The notes below the pieces were generated by a model. It saw nothing but the letters and a program-made list of their open reading frames with translations, was not told where the DNA came from and made no database searches. DNA of 64,000 nucleotides from Ctenosaura bakeri (taxonomy: Eukaryota; Chordata; Lepidosauria; Squamata; Iguanidae), in the NCBI GenBank assembly GCA_948474755.1, contig CAOLHI010001652.1:1-64000 (forward strand), written 5' to 3'. Below, one piece after another: positions 48,300 through 61,129 of this stretch (its first letter is position 1; each line of letters begins with the position of its first letter). The translations under genes were made by a program, and so were the position numbers.

Positions 48300-48385
48300 C
48301 ATTGTACATTATGGGGCTTGAGCATCCACACATTTTGGTATCTATGGGAGATAGTGGATACTGAGGACCTGTTGTATGACCATAT
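48300..48385. mobile_element. Tigger-like fragment
   Basis: GCTTGAGCATCCACACATTT followed by GGTATCTATGGGAG and GTGGATACTGAGGACC resembles the right part of Tigger-type elements. Ends are lost. Confidence 0.4.
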
Positions 48386-49484
48386 CTGGAGTAGGGATGG
48401 AAAGAACCTGAGTTAATAGTTCCCTGGTTAAAAAAAAGGGGGTTTCTAGACAGTTGGGAAATCCTATTAGGAACATTAATAGAGCAGTGACACTTCTGGA
48501 CACTTTTCTCCTGACAGTCAGATGTCCTGAAGAGTTCTGGGAGAATTATTTTGTGAAGAAACACACTTTAAAGAAACATATCTAGGCGAAAACATTTTTT
48601 TAAAGAAAGAAAAACCCTCACATGTATTTCTTTGCACAACAATTCAGTTGGAACACTTCAGGATGTTTGAGTACAAGTAAAATACTGAGAGGGAATATTT
48701 GTTCTGTGAAATATGGGATGTTTGAGGATAAAAAAATGGAGGATTTTTATCCCCAGCCTAGTGTCTAAGGCTGGAGAAGGCTGATAAAGACACAGGGCCA
48801 ATCACTGTCCACATGGAACCCTAGTGCAGCTTTTACAACCTATATAAAACCAGTGGAACCCTGTTGGTACATTATCCTGGTGTAACTGTGCTGGCCTAGG
48901 CAATGGCAACAGAAGGAAAAACCCATGAAGAAAGGAGGGCTGCTGAAAACTGGCAGATTTTGTCTACTTTCCTTAGCCACCACTGCAACCATGGAAAAAG
49001 CCACAACCTCTAGTAGAGTACACCAGTAGGACTCCAGTCACACATTAAAATCTCAAACTGAAAATATCTGAAATTACAAATTACAACTCTCCCTCTCCCC
49101 CTGCCCTTGTAGTAAAACCAACCATGCAAAGAAACAGCAAGGCAGCCATTTTATTCACAAGAGCCACATGTCTTTGAGAAGAAAATGCAGAGTTCCACAG
49201 GTTATCTAGAGTAGATGACAGAGGAGCTTTCCCAATGTATATTTTACTTATTTTTTTTTTAAAAGTTTATCTTACATAATGTTGCTCTCAGGCGGTAGTC
49301 TTCTTGCATCCTCACTCCCCATATATCTTTGTGAGAACTCCCAAAATCCAACTTTGTTTGAAAGGAATAAAACAGAAGTGCAATCTTTTTATGTGGAGGT
49401 AGCCTTTGCAGCATTACCCTTCCAACTTTTTTTCAAAGAGGCTTGGGTTTGGTGTGTGCAGTGACAGGTAGAGACAGTGGAGTC
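48386..49484. other. No recognised feature
   Basis: Nothing assignable. Confidence 0.4.
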
Positions 49485-49488
49485 CTAT

Positions 49489-50369
49489 TGTTACTATAGT
49501 TCAGGCCTACCGGGTGATAGCACTAGATATCTCTTTTTGATATCAAACCATTTGACCTTTTTCTGCCACCCCACTCCACGTGTTTGCGAGGCCACCGGAC
49601 AGGCACGTACACAGGCATGGCCGGTAAGTGCTAGGCATTCCAACTTCCACTTAGGCAGGCAGATTAACGCCACTCCGTTGCTTCAGGGACCTCTCTTGCA
49701 GACACCTATTGCTTAAGCGCAACTCTACACAAAGACGTTCGGCCTTGAGCCGACGCCCTTACAATGCCAAGCCATTTGCATACTGGCTACACTATTGTTA
49801 AACCTGCGCTAAGCCGATCATGTAAAACTTGACCTTTGTCAAAGCTTTGTCCCGCTCCAAACTCGCATTGTTCTCACTGAGTATGGCATGGCCTGTAGGC
49901 ACAATCCACCCTATAAGAACTCTCCGATTCCAAGCCCACATCGGATCACTCTCCCCTCGGACTGCTCCTGAGTTTCATCCGGCCTTGCTGTTGTTTTGTC
50001 CAGAGAGCTCCCCTTGGCTTCCACGCTGAGCTGTCCTCCCTGCAACCTCCAATCCCTTCAGGACTATGAGAAAAGGTGTCGTATCACCCATTTCCCCCGA
50101 AAACTCTTATTCCTAATTTCTTAGTTAGCTGTGTGCTTGTGGTGTCTTTTTCTGTTGTTTGTCCTTTAATAAAGATATCATTTTTACTGTTTTAATACCT
50201 GTCTGACCGCTCTTCTGACCTGACCCCGTAGACATTGGGTGGCAAGATCCCTGCTAAGTTACCCTGCCTCTCGCTAACTTAAGAGAGTGCTCCAGTTAAT
50301 TTCCCCATCTTGTGTTTGTGTTTGGTTATTTGGGCGCCCCTCCTGGGACCCCCAGAGAACAGGGTAACA
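49489..50369 (+). mobile_element. Solo LTR of an endogenous retrovirus (881 bp)
   Basis: Starts TGTTAC and ends GTAACA, flanked by the exact 4-bp duplication CTAT (49485-49488, 50370-50373). A CTATAAGAA TATA-type box lies at 49911 and AATAAA at 50168-50173, giving U3-R-U5 order on the plus strand. No internal viral sequence is present, so it is a solo LTR left by recombination. A 4-bp duplication is typical of class I (gammaretrovirus-like) elements. It is related to the LTR at 58514. Confidence 0.85.
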
Positions 50370-50434
50370 CTATCATCCATGCCTCTTCACTCTAACTTTC
50401 CAGTTAGTACAGTTTGTGTGGTACAGTCTTCTTT

Positions 50435-50665
50435 TGTTTCTGTTCTTATGTGCCATCAAGTCAACTCTGACATACAGTGACCTTAACTAAAAGTTTTCTT
50501 GGAAAGGTTTATTTTGAAGAGGTTTTCCATTGCCTCTTTTTAAGGCCGTGAGAGTGTGACTTGCTCATGATCACCCAGGAGTTTCCATAACTGAATCGAG
50601 ATTCACACCCTGGGCTCCCAGAGTCCCCATTCCAGCATTCAAACTACTAAATAACACCTGGTTTT
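50435..50665 (-). mobile_element. Sauria-type SINE, minus orientation
   Basis: GTGCCATCAAGTCAACTCTG, TTTCCATTGCCTCTTTTTA, GTGTGACTTGCTCATGATCA, then GAGATTCACACCCTGGGC and CAAACTACTAAATAACACC: tail to head, as at 53000. Confidence 0.75.
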
Positions 50666-50669
50666 CTGT

Positions 50670-51475
50670 ATCAGTTTTTAACTTTCTTGCCTCCTTGAAG
50701 AAAAACTAAATGTATGTATGGTTGCAATATTTGCAGAAAATTTAAACAACTGGTTGTAAAAAGGAAAAACAGTATTAAAAGAGGATTCTTTGCTTCCTTT
50801 GTACCACATTGCATGGACAGAATCTAGTAGGCTGTACATAAACACACACATACACACATAGAGTTTGTTCCTACAATGAAAATAAATCACATTTCTGCAT
50901 GCAGCGTTCTCCAGAAGAGCTGCGTGGTTGGGTAGGTCTAAAAGCCCACAGGATTCAAATCACAAGGAAATTATTCAAATATATAATTATGTCTTCCTGA
51001 TGCTCCTCTGCACCCCATCCCTAAATCACAGTTTTATCCTGCAGATTAACTAGATCTTCCATATAAGATATATTTACATACAAATATTTAATATTCTGCA
51101 ACTGAGGATAACTTGACATTGTTAAGACCTTTATCGCTTAACTTTAGTCCAATGAATGTCAACATCCTTATAGCTTTTGGTTATTGCTCAAGGGATGAGC
51201 TGCAGAATGGCTCAGGACCAAAACCTGCATTTCAAAAGACTTTGAGTATCACAAAAGATTCAGAGGGTTCCTCTTGGGGAAATGTTTTCACAGATGTTCT
51301 TAGTGGAATTTGCTCAGTGAAGCTTTGTCCATTTGTGTTTTTATGCCAGGAGACAATTGTTATAGTGATATTAGGCAGCTATTAAAAGCACAGGAACACA
51401 GATATGGGAGAAAAGGTAACAATTCTAAACAAGAAGTAGGAACAGTTATTCTATATTTGCAAAACCACCTTGGAG
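50670..51475. other. No recognised feature
   Basis: A short CA-rich run at 50840-50860. Nothing else assignable. Confidence 0.4.
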
Positions 51476-51477
51476 TA

Positions 51478-51560
51478 TTCCTTGCCTAAGAAAACCGTAT
51501 GAAAAATTCATGGGGTCACCATAAGTCAACAGATGACATGAAGGCACATGTGCACGCACA
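51478..51560 (+). mobile_element. Sauria-type SINE 3' fragment
   Basis: GCCTAAGAAAACCGTATG then GGGGTCACCATAAGTCAACA and a GCACA-rich end. Confidence 0.6.
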
Positions 51561-51688
51561 CAGAGAGACACATTTGTTTCAGATACTTGGAATAGGCTCG
51601 GAAATCAAACTGTTAGAGCCTAAGGCTGGGTTCTCCAATGTAGCATCCTCCAGCTGTTTTGGAATACAGGTATACTTCAGTCAACACA

Positions 51689-51806
51689 GGCTGTTTCTGC
51701 ACTACACTGCTATAGTGCTATTATTCCACTTTCAACATCCTATGGAATTCTGGAGTTTGTAGTTTACTGAAGACAAAGAGATCTCTGGCTGAGAATTCTA
51801 AATACG
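51689..51806. mobile_element. Harbinger-like MITE, subfamily A, left half
   Basis: GGCTGTTTCTGCACTACAC, TATAGTGCTATTATTCCAC, CATCCTATGGAATTCTGG and GAGTTTGTAGTTTAC follow the subfamily order; truncated before the right arm. Confidence 0.65.
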
Positions 51807-52843
51807 CACATGCAATTTTTTAAAGACAAATCTGTATCTTCTTATGGGTTATGCCTTCCTCTGTTTTTGCTAACATGTAAATGTCTATCTTAACATAATC
51901 TGATGTTGCAAAAGTTAAAATTGACCTTGTTCTTGCCATGTTGTGAGTAAGCTAAAGCTGTCAAATGTCTAAGGTTGTGGGAAACTGTTGTCTAGATGAA
52001 TACATTCTGCTTTTGTTATGTTGAGCCTTCTGTGTCATGTTTCTGTACTGTCCAGAGATGATGGTTCCATTCAGGCTATTGGTGATAAAAAGAGGATCTA
52101 GTAATGATAATAAAAGCATCATTTTGCTTTGCAGGAAAAAAATTGAGATGAGAATGCAATTTGTCCTGAGCAAATCTCAGTGTATAATAGTGGCAATTTC
52201 TGACAATGCCCCACCAAGATGAATAATTTACATCTCATCCAAATGACTGATTTTTGAGCTTGCTAAGGCAAAGAAGAAAGAAGTGAAATCCTTTCACATA
52301 AATCTCTCAAACTATACACAGTGGGATATATGTCTGTTCTGCCCAGAGAAACAAGTATGACAAATTGCTGGAAGATTCCTGTCCCCCCTCCCAGCTATGG
52401 GCACCACAGAGATCACACTTTGTCCTTTCCTTTGTCCTGAAGCATAGCTTCTAATCTTGGGACAGAGTGTGCAAACTGGGAAGAAGTTATAGCAGAAAGT
52501 AAGTTCTTAAAGAGATGTTTCCTAAGCTGTTCTTAGGATGAGATATCAATGACATTTTGTTTTATAAATGCCTCACAATGCTGCACTTTTCCATACTGTG
52601 GTCCACCTTAAATGACACACAGTATCTTCTAGTTAGGATCACAGTAAGAACTTATAACTGACTCTGACCATTGGCACATCTTGCTTAGTCCTGAATGGGC
52701 AACGATTGTTCTGGAGTTTTTCCTCAGACCTCCTCTAGAATACCAGGGGTTTAACCTGGGTCCACCTGCATGCAGAACAGGAGCTGCCACTGAGCTATGG
52801 CCCATCCATGAAGAGAGAGGCCACAATCAGTTCCTCACAGGCA
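51807..52843. other. No recognised feature
   Basis: Nothing assignable. Confidence 0.4.
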
Positions 52844-52999
52844 GGAACCTTTCGCACCACACAATTATAGCACTGTGATTCTCCTTTAGCTCCCATGGCA
52901 ACATCCTGTAGAATCTTAGGATGTGTAGTTTAAGGTGAAGTATTTAGGATTCTTAGACAGAGGGCTCGAGGGACTCACTAAACCACAAACCCTCCAGAA
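52844..52999. mobile_element. Harbinger-like MITE, subfamily A, right end missing
   Basis: GGAACCTTTCGCACC, ATTATAGCACTGTGATTC, CATCCTGTAGAATCTTAGG, GTGTAGTTTAAGG, then ACTAAACCACAAACCCTCC. A minus-strand SINE starts exactly where the second arm breaks off. Confidence 0.6.
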
Positions 53000-53195
53000 C
53001 ACAGTTATTGTTGCTGTGTGCCTTCAAGCTGTTTCCAACTTGTGGTGACCCCAAGGTATACCTATCATGGGGTTTTCTGGTTCTGAGAGTGTGTGATATG
53101 CCCAAGGTCACTCACTGGGTTTCTGTGGCTGAGCGGGGAATCTAACCCTGGTCTCTGGAGTCCTAGTCCAATGCTCAAACCACTTAACACAGCCA
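53000..53195 (-). mobile_element. Sauria-type SINE, minus orientation
   Basis: GTGTGCCTTCAAGCTGTTTC, GTGGTGACCCCAAGGTATAC, TCTGAGAGTGTGTGATATGC, GGGGAATCTAACCCTGGTC and CTCAAACCACTTAACACAGC: full tail-to-head order. Confidence 0.85.
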
Positions 53196-53199
53196 AGGT

Positions 53200-54902
53200 A
53201 TCAAAGTGCTATAACTGCTTGTATGAATGGGCTCCAGATCGCACACAGCTCCAATGCCTTATTGTTGTCTCCTAGAACCTGCAACCTGAGACAAGTGATT
53301 CACTCTGCCTAATAGTGGGGCTGTTTATAGCAGACACCCTCAAGGCTTTCTGAAAAATAGAGAAATAGCATGTAGGGAGAGACCTTCTGCTGCTCCTGCC
53401 AGCGTCTTTTCTTGCCAATGCTCCTATATCCTTTGTGCACAGAAGGTGCTGCCTTAAGTTGCCAAAACTGTGCAAACATTCAATATGTCAGTCAAATCTA
53501 GAATGGTGCAATCCAGGCTTGCTTGGAATTAATGTGGAACTGAGATATGCATCGCTAAGACAGGGAGAGATGAACAATTCAGAACACAGTCGTCAAGTGC
53601 TTTGCACGCTTGCCAAGAAAAACCGGCAATTATGAACGTTAAGTCCAACTATGCATCATATCTGCCCCAATCAAAGCCATTTAAACCCAGTCAAGCATTG
53701 CGTTCATACATCAAACCCCAACCTATACTTGATTACAGCTCTGCATACCAGGTATTTAGCCTAGGGAGCTAGCCAATGACAATATGCCATTGTCTAGGAA
53801 TTTTAATCTCTGCACCCATATTTATAAAATGTCATAAATTTGATTGCAAAAGATTAGTTATCAAAATGCTGGCTGCATTTACTACTCTAACTGCAGCTTT
53901 AACATCTTGGGGTTTAGAACCAAGGAAACAACCTCTCAACCCTGATAAGATGTCAAAAGTATATGTCGAAAGCCAGACCCCAAAAGCAGGGTTTTATGTT
54001 CTTTTAAACAGCCATAAAAATACTATTGGGGGAGGGGAGTTATTTCTCTGTAGACAATTAAAATAATACAGAACCATTCTTTTGTAATTCTCAATATTAA
54101 TACTTGGTGCATCTGTCAGAGGAACAGTAACTCTTTAGGAAACTGCAGAGTGAGTATTTGAACAGTTGTTTCCAAAATCCAGAATTATTTACAAGTAATT
54201 CAATATATGTCACAAGTTAACTTTCAAGCTTTGTTCATTGGTAGGTGTATATAGAATTTCACATGGAAGCCAGGTTTTAAAGAGGTAATATAACAAAGTA
54301 TGTTTGGAACTAAGGGCATTAATAGTTGGAACATATTTGTCTGGGGAAACAATCTGTGGAGGAAAAGATGTTCAGGAAAGCCTAGCCCTGACTTTGACAG
54401 GGCATAGCCTGAGCCAATTTAGGCAAGTGTCACCTACCCAGGGAAAGATGGTATATTTGCCTATTCTGGTCCCAGGGCATAACCTTCTGGAGGGAAGGGT
54501 GGCCTCCCATTGCCACCTCCTCTCCCTAAACCTCACAGCTCCAGATAGATGGCCCTGGTTGGCTATCTATACCTAACCCGTGGATCCCATAGCTGAGCAT
54601 TATGTTTCTGGCATGCCAATCACCTAAATGTTGTCTACAGGCACTTATGAGATGTGCTTCTAATTCATTCAATCCACCTATTTTTGCCAATGTGGCTAAC
54701 TTTTGAACAGCATAGCCACCTTGTTTAACAGTAGACTAGCAACCCCAAGTAAATCTGTGCTTAGTAAGTAATCCCCCACCACAGGTAACAGTTAAGGGAA
54801 GGATGCAAAAATTCCTACTTGATCCCATAAAAAGGCAATCCAGGTGCCACTAAATGTGAAGCTATACTTATATAAGGAAGGGTGCTAAAATCTTATACAA
54901 GT
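53200..54902. other. No recognised feature
   Basis: Nothing assignable in 1.7 kb; short frames only. Confidence 0.4.
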
Positions 54903-54905
54903 TAA

Positions 54906-55107
54906 GGACCTTTCTGCACTATGCTGTTATAGTGCTATTATTCCAGTTTCAACATCCTATGGAATCCTGGGGTTTGCAGTTTAGGAAGTGGCTTTTAAAC
55001 ATCTCAGCTAGAGAACTCTTTGGTCTCCGTAAAGTGCAAACCCCAGAATTCTACAGGATAACAAAAATGGAATAATAGCACTATCACAGTGTAGTGTGGA
55101 AGGGCCC
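54906..55107. mobile_element. Harbinger-like MITE, subfamily A (202 bp)
   Basis: Starts GGACCTTTCTGCAC, ends GTGTGGAAGGGCCC, with TAA before (54903-54905) and after (55108-55110). Arms: CTATGGAATCCTGGGGTTTG against CCCCAGAATTCTACAGG. One extra C at the right end. Confidence 0.8.
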
Positions 55108-55316
55108 TAAGCTTCACCCCTAATGCATGGCCTATGTTATCTTCTGGTTTGCAAATCTGGTATTCCTGCTTGTATTAATGGGATCTTTGCCCAGTGGGGG
55201 ATACAAATGTAGTCTGATTTTCTCAGTGAAAGGTCAGTTTCAGAATTGGCATTGCCTCTTAAAAACAAGCAACACCTAGGGTTGCCAACTCTTTTCTGGC
55301 AGGGCTCTGAAACTAA

Positions 55317-55773
55317 GGCCCTTTCCACATGGGGGTATTAAAATGGAGGTCGTCTACGCCATAAAATGGATTGGGGCGGATTACTTTAGTGTAATTCCAC
55401 ACCCCAATCTGCGCCAGGGCGACCAGAAATGGCGGTGCCGCGTGCTTTTTAAAAGCCACTTTTGAAGAGGTTTTTAAAAAGCACGATCGTGCAGCCCCGT
55501 GCAGCCCTGTCGCAGCGCCCGGTGTGGATTTGCGGGCGCGCGCAAGGGCATGCCTGCAGATCTGCCGGGGGTGGGCTTTCTGGTGGGCGAGCATCTCCGG
55601 TTGGTGGAGAGCCTCCGCCAGTCGTAAGCTGCCATTTTGGGTGCCGCAGGATGCTGCGGGACGCCAAGGAGTGTGGAGCAGTGAAAACACGCTGCTCCAC
55701 GTGGCGATGGACTTACCGGGTTTCAGGTAAGCTCCGTTTCAGGACGTTTTTTCCTTCACGTGTGGAAAGGGCC
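55317..55773 (+). mobile_element. Harbinger-like MITE, GC-rich subfamily B (457 bp)
   Basis: Starts GGCCCTTTCCACATGGGG and ends CGTGTGGAAAGGGCC, with TAA on both sides (55314-55316, 55774-55776). The interior has AAGCTGCCATTTTGGG and GAGCAGTG...CACGCTGCTC as in the other subfamily B copies. The frames of 83-125 codons on both strands are repeat-derived. Confidence 0.85.
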
Positions 55774-55776
55774 TAA

Positions 55777-58005
55777 GTTGACTATCCAGCAGATGTTGAA
55801 TGAATCAAGATGCATATATGAGATGATGGGGGAAGTTATACCTGTTAAGTATCTATGTGCAATACAATTAAAAGCTCAAGAGGCCCTGCAAGGAAAAAGA
55901 AACTGGAAGAGCTGGGGGGGGAGAAAGCAAACCCCAACTCATGGACACTTTTAAAAAGCCTGATTGGCAAAACAATGTTAAAAATGTGGGAAGTGAGATT
56001 TGAGCAAAAAATAACCCATACGAGATAACAAGGGCATGCTCAGGCTGGTTTTGATTTGGTAAAATTAAGTGTTACATTAAAGCAATGAAACATAACGTTT
56101 CAAGCAGGAACTGTGAATTCTTAATTGGATTAAAAACTCTGTGATCTTTGCAGAGAGAAACATTCACCTACACAGACGTTTATGAAAAAACTTCAACAAT
56201 GATGGGGGGAATCATCAGAGACACAGAAGCAAATAAGAAGGCAGATAAATAATGCAACATGGTTATCAGTTATATCCACAGAATAGCCATTGACTTTAGG
56301 AGGCACACAGGGTCATCCTACACTGTAAAGATGTTGGTAGCTATGCCTTCCCCCTTTTTACTTGAAAGTAAGTACAGGAGGACACTGGGATCAGGGCCCT
56401 CATAATGGGGGCGGCAGCGGCACATAGGGTGATTTAACTTTTAGCCCCTGCTATGGTCCTAATGCAGATCCCCACCAGCCCTTGTAAACACAAGCAAACC
56501 TCAGTTAGCAAAGCCTCTGACAAACAAGCTCCTTTTAATAAAGTTTGTTTCTTCCCACCCAGCCCCTCCTCTTTTCTTCCTCATCTTCTGTCTCAGTGGA
56601 AGAGTTCTTTAACAGCATTGGCATTCAAAGGGTGATGAAAGAGAGTTGCAGCAGCATGCAGCAGCCTGAGGTGGGGAAAGAATGGAGTTCCCCACAGATG
56701 ATCCCATTCTAGCCATTGGCGCCTGGCTACAACAGGCAAAGTTAACGGCAGCTACATCTAGAATCCAGTACTGAGCATGTATGGGCAGCAAAACAGGGAG
56801 AAAAGGAGAAAGTAGATAAGTTTGTCTTACCAGCTGCCCCCAGCCTGTTAAAAAAACCCATAGATCTCTAGGTTTGACCACCAAAATGGAAATCATAACA
56901 AAAGCAAGACTGGTGAAAGGGAAAAAGAAATAATCTCTGGATGCATTTTGGAAGAAGCTTTCAAGTGGTCTCTAGAAGGTTCAAAATGTCTTTGTTTACT
57001 TATGCAAGCCTTGCTTGACCTGGTTATTTCCTGTCATGTGTCCATGTTATTAGTTTTGAATAAAACCGTTGGTGAAACATGCTGCACTGCTTTTCTTTTT
57101 TTGTAGTGCAAGAACCTATCGCCATTATTTCCATGTTATTTCTACCTCTGGTACCAAATTTTCTCTAAAAGATGTAATGTCCAGGAACACAACTACTTCA
57201 TTAACTGAGATCCATTTGTAGGACTGTCCAAAGGTTAACCATTTGTAAAGAGACACAATTTGGCAATGTAAGTTAAAGGTGTAGGAGTCTGGAGGGGGAC
57301 CGCAGTGAGGGGCAAAGGGTTAAACATTTTTCTTACTTTAGAGTGAAAACAAAAAAGATGCAGCAGCCCCCACCATCTTTAAAATAACATATTGTTGTAG
57401 TCCAAATACTGTGGTTTGGTTGGAGGTGCATTTGATATGGAGCAAACACTAGTGTCTTATGGTACTTGTATCAATCTTTAGTTACCTTCTGCCCTCAAGC
57501 TCCTCCAGCGTACTGGTGCTCTTTCCTAGGCCTCTTCACAGAGAAATATCCTCACAGTAGTTGAAGAGAAAGGTATTTAAAGATTTTATCACAGGTAAAG
57601 CCAACAGTGAGGTAGCCAGGTTTGTTTTAACAATGTCAATGTTGGAATGTGACTGTTAGTCCATAATAGGAGGTGATCACCTTTTGTTTAGTTAGAGAGG
57701 TCCTAACTAGGAGCTGCAAGGCTCCTGTTTGAGATTTAAGACTTAGTGCTGTTACCAAAACTGGAACTGGGCCAATCCTAAGAAAACAAGGAGCACCTTT
57801 TCACAGCAACACAGTGCTATATTTAGCTATATTTGTATTTATATAAGGACATAAAGAACTCTGCAAGCATATGTTTATTAGAGAGTTGCCAGTCACTCTA
57901 AGTTTTATAGGTCCAGAGGACATTTATGATAGCTTTTGACCTGTTGCAAAAGCACATGGCTGCAGAGCTAAAAAAAAATTAAAGGTGCTTTCATTGTTAA
58001 CCAAG
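55777..58005. other. No recognised feature
   Basis: Nothing assignable in 2.2 kb. Confidence 0.4.
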
Positions 58006-58007
58006 TA

Positions 58008-58370
58008 CAGTTAGCCCTCCACATTTGCAAGTTTCACTTTTGAGGATTTGATTATTCACAGATTATTTGCTGTCACCTCTGCTGCCTCCCTATGCCATTT
58101 TTAATTGGGACTGCAGTTCTTGTGAGGCTGAGAAACTGGGAATAAGGCTTGTAAGTCCCTATTAAAAAATGGTGTGGGGCAGCAGTGGAGGTGGCACTTC
58201 TGCCTTGTGAAGGAACCCTGATGCCTCAAAGGAATCTACGGCGAGTTGAATATGGTGATCATGCTTTTGGTGTGTTAAGTATGGTTTGGGAGTGTCTAGA
58301 GTTATTTACGGTTTTTCACTTTCACAGGGGTCCTGTGCCCCTAACCCTAGCGAACGTGGAGGGATGACTG
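58008..58370. mobile_element. Tigger/pogo-like MITE (363 bp)
   Basis: CAGTTAGCCCTCCACATTTG at the left and CGAACGTGGAGGGATGACTG at the right are inverted repeats, each next to TA (58006-58007, 58371-58372). The right sub-terminal GCCCCTAACCCTAGC is shared with 20420-20440. Non-autonomous. Confidence 0.8.
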
Positions 58371-58513
58371 TACACATAATATATTGTTGTATATTCACTA
58401 AGAAGCTTTGGAGAGTGAACATACCATAGTGATAATATATGCATGGTGAATTATAGTCATTTTTCAGAAATAGACTCCAGAAGACACTCGGCTGGATCTA
58501 GACTTCGCAGTAC

Positions 58514-59525
58514 TGTATTTAAAGTTTCTAGCCCGGATTTGTGGGATATCAGATATCATTTGATATCAATAATTTGGCCTTCTTCACCCTTTCCTCTCCA
58601 CGTGCTTGCGAGGCCCTCGGACAAGCATGCACACAGGCACAGCCGCTAATAGCTGAAACATTCCAAACAAATACAGGCAGGCCAGAAATAGCCAGACTGC
58701 CGCTTTAGGAGACCTCAAGGCAAGTACCGCATTATGTATGCACGCTACTTACAAAGGACTCCTTGCCCCGAGCAGGCAGCTTGATGAGCCGAATACTCAA
58801 CTGTCAAGCACTCCATATTTGCACACTGGCTATTCTATTGACAACTCTGTCATAACTCAATCATGTAAAATACTGACCTTTCGGAGGCTTTGTCTCAGGC
58901 CCGAAACCCATTGTTATCCCCGGGAACGGACTAGCCTATGGCCACATTTTCCCCTATAAGAACCCCTGACTTTGAGCACTTCCTTGGATCGCTCTTGGCT
59001 TCCATCCCACCTTGCTGTCGCTTCGTTCGACGAGCCTTCGCCTCAGCTCCTCGTGCTGAGAATCTCCTCTGCTACGGACCTTTTTCTTCAGACTACCTGG
59101 GCTTCAGGACAGGTGTAGTATTTCCCATATAAAACCTCCTCTTAAAATCCCTCCAACCAACTCCAACCTTTATTTCTGTAGATCTTTGTGTGAGTGTGTT
59201 GCATACATGTGTTTGACTTTATATCAATGAAAACAACAATTATTTCATGTCCAATATTTTGGGCCCAAATGATCATTGTCTCTTTAACTGTCTCTGTTTC
59301 CAATTCTCAGTGCAATAAATAAAATAAAATAAAAAAACCAACAATTATTATTTATTTCTGTTTGCTCCTTGACTTGGCCTAACCCTGTATACATTGGGTA
59401 AAAGATCTCCCTATGTTGCCCTGCCTCTCGTAGTGCTAGCTTGTGCTCTTGGCTAATTCTCAATTTTATAATATTTGGAGCGCACTTAGGTGTCCCTCAT
59501 AGGACCCCCAGAAATCAGGGTAACA
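58514..59525 (+). mobile_element. Solo LTR of an endogenous retrovirus (about 1012 bp)
   Basis: Same family as 49489-50369: shared CTCCACGTGCTTGCGAGGCC, a CCTATAAGAAC TATA-type box at 58954, AATAAA at 59314-59319, CATTGGGTA and the end CAGGGTAACA. Flanks are GTAC (58510-58513) and GTAG (59526-59529), a 4-bp duplication with one change. It has extra sequence between the TATA box and polyadenylation signal compared with the other copy. No internal viral genes. Confidence 0.8.
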
Positions 59526-59529
59526 GTAG

Positions 59530-60790
59530 TCTTGTTGAAATCAATGGGAAGAATGACTAACTTGAGTCCCATGGGTTTCAATGAGTTTGCTCTTAGTTTA
59601 AACCCAATAATCTCTTCAGCAACGAGAGCTTCGAGGAGATGTAAGTTTTTAAAAAAATAGAGAAAATTTGCCATTGTTCCAGAAACTTTTCTAAAATATG
59701 ACAATGCACCTTGTGATTTTTGACAACAATCACACATCAGAAATAAAGTGTTGGTTTCTTCTCCTGTGATTCCCACCTCATTCTTGGTGGCTTCTGTTGG
59801 TGTGGAAAAGTCCCCCATTCCTAAACTAACATCTTAGACTAGAAGTAAGCAATATTAGGTCTCTGCATATCTGGTATGTTTGTTCTTTCCTGCTAGTGTT
59901 TCTCTTCCTCAGATGGCATTCACTTAAACAACTTGCATAGTTATATTGCTATCCTCCCTAAGAGCTAAATGTCACAAGAAACATTTATTGACCTCTCCAA
60001 ACCAGTCCCTTCTGACAACAAGTGTCTGACGATTACATTACAATTTATTTTATTTTATTGTTTCTATACTGGGCACTTCAATGCATTTTTTTTTTACAAG
60101 CTTGGAAAAGGGAAAAACAATTGTAGTCTCAAATATCTCTAAATAGATATTTGAAAGAAATAATCTCAAGACAACTGTTGAAGAGAATCTACACTGAATA
60201 ATTAGCAGCCAGATTAAAATCCCTCCTTTTAAAGTAGATCTTAACAATGAGAGGTGGCAGCAAAACTCCGGACTTTCTGGGATGAATCAGATTAACTGGA
60301 TCTATTCCAATCTGTGTTAAACCTGGATTTGGGACAGAAACAGCCTTGGTCACTGTGGTGGATGATCCACAATGGGGGAGTATGTCCCTGTTGGTTCTGC
60401 TGTCCCTCTCACTGTCATTTGGCATTATCACCTCCTGTATTCTTCAGGATTGCTTGTGTTATGGTAGATTTGGGGGGGCACTATGCTCCAGTTCATTCCC
60501 AGAAAGTAATGATATGAGGTCTTTGTTCAGTCTCCCAGACTTGAGCATGTAGGATCCCAAAAGGTTCAGTAATGTGCCCGGTGCTTTCTAAGGTTGCACA
60601 TGAAGTTGCTGCTAGATGATGAAGTCAGACAGAGGCTTTGAGTCAAGTGTCTTCAGCATACTGATGATAACCAGCTCTCTCTCTTTTGCAACTAAGAATT
60701 GGAGTTAAGCCTATATGTGCTTGTGTGTGTGTGCTTGTGTGAGAGAGAAGGATAGAGACTAAGTGTAAATATACACATAACTTGGTATTC
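59530..60790. other. No recognised feature
   Basis: A (TTTTA)-rich run at 60045-60060. Nothing else assignable. Confidence 0.4.
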
Positions 60791-60865
60791 CAATAGTGGT
60801 TCTCAACCTTCCTAATGCCGCGACCCCTTAATACAGTTCCTATGTTGTGGTGACTCCCAACCATA

Positions 60866-60916
60866 AAATTATTTTATTTATTTATTTATTTGTTAGTTAG
60901 TTAGTTAGTTAGTTAT
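60866..60916. repeat. (TTTA)n(TTAG)n microsatellite
   Basis: About six TTTA-type units followed by about six GTTA units, inside the hAT-like sequence. Confidence 0.9.
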
Positions 60917-61129
60917 TTCCAACATCGAATAGATTGGAAACACTGCCCTAAATCACTGCTCTGGATAGACTTCTAATGCCTAAAAACTGGTAACCCTCCC
61001 CCTTTTTTTAAGCACAGAAAGCATCCATCAATGCCAGAATTAAGGCAGTAGTTCTAGTTCTGAATGTTGGGTTTCCACAGTTCAAAAAGCCAGTCACTCC
61101 CAAAGGCAATGCCGAAACAGCTCACATTT

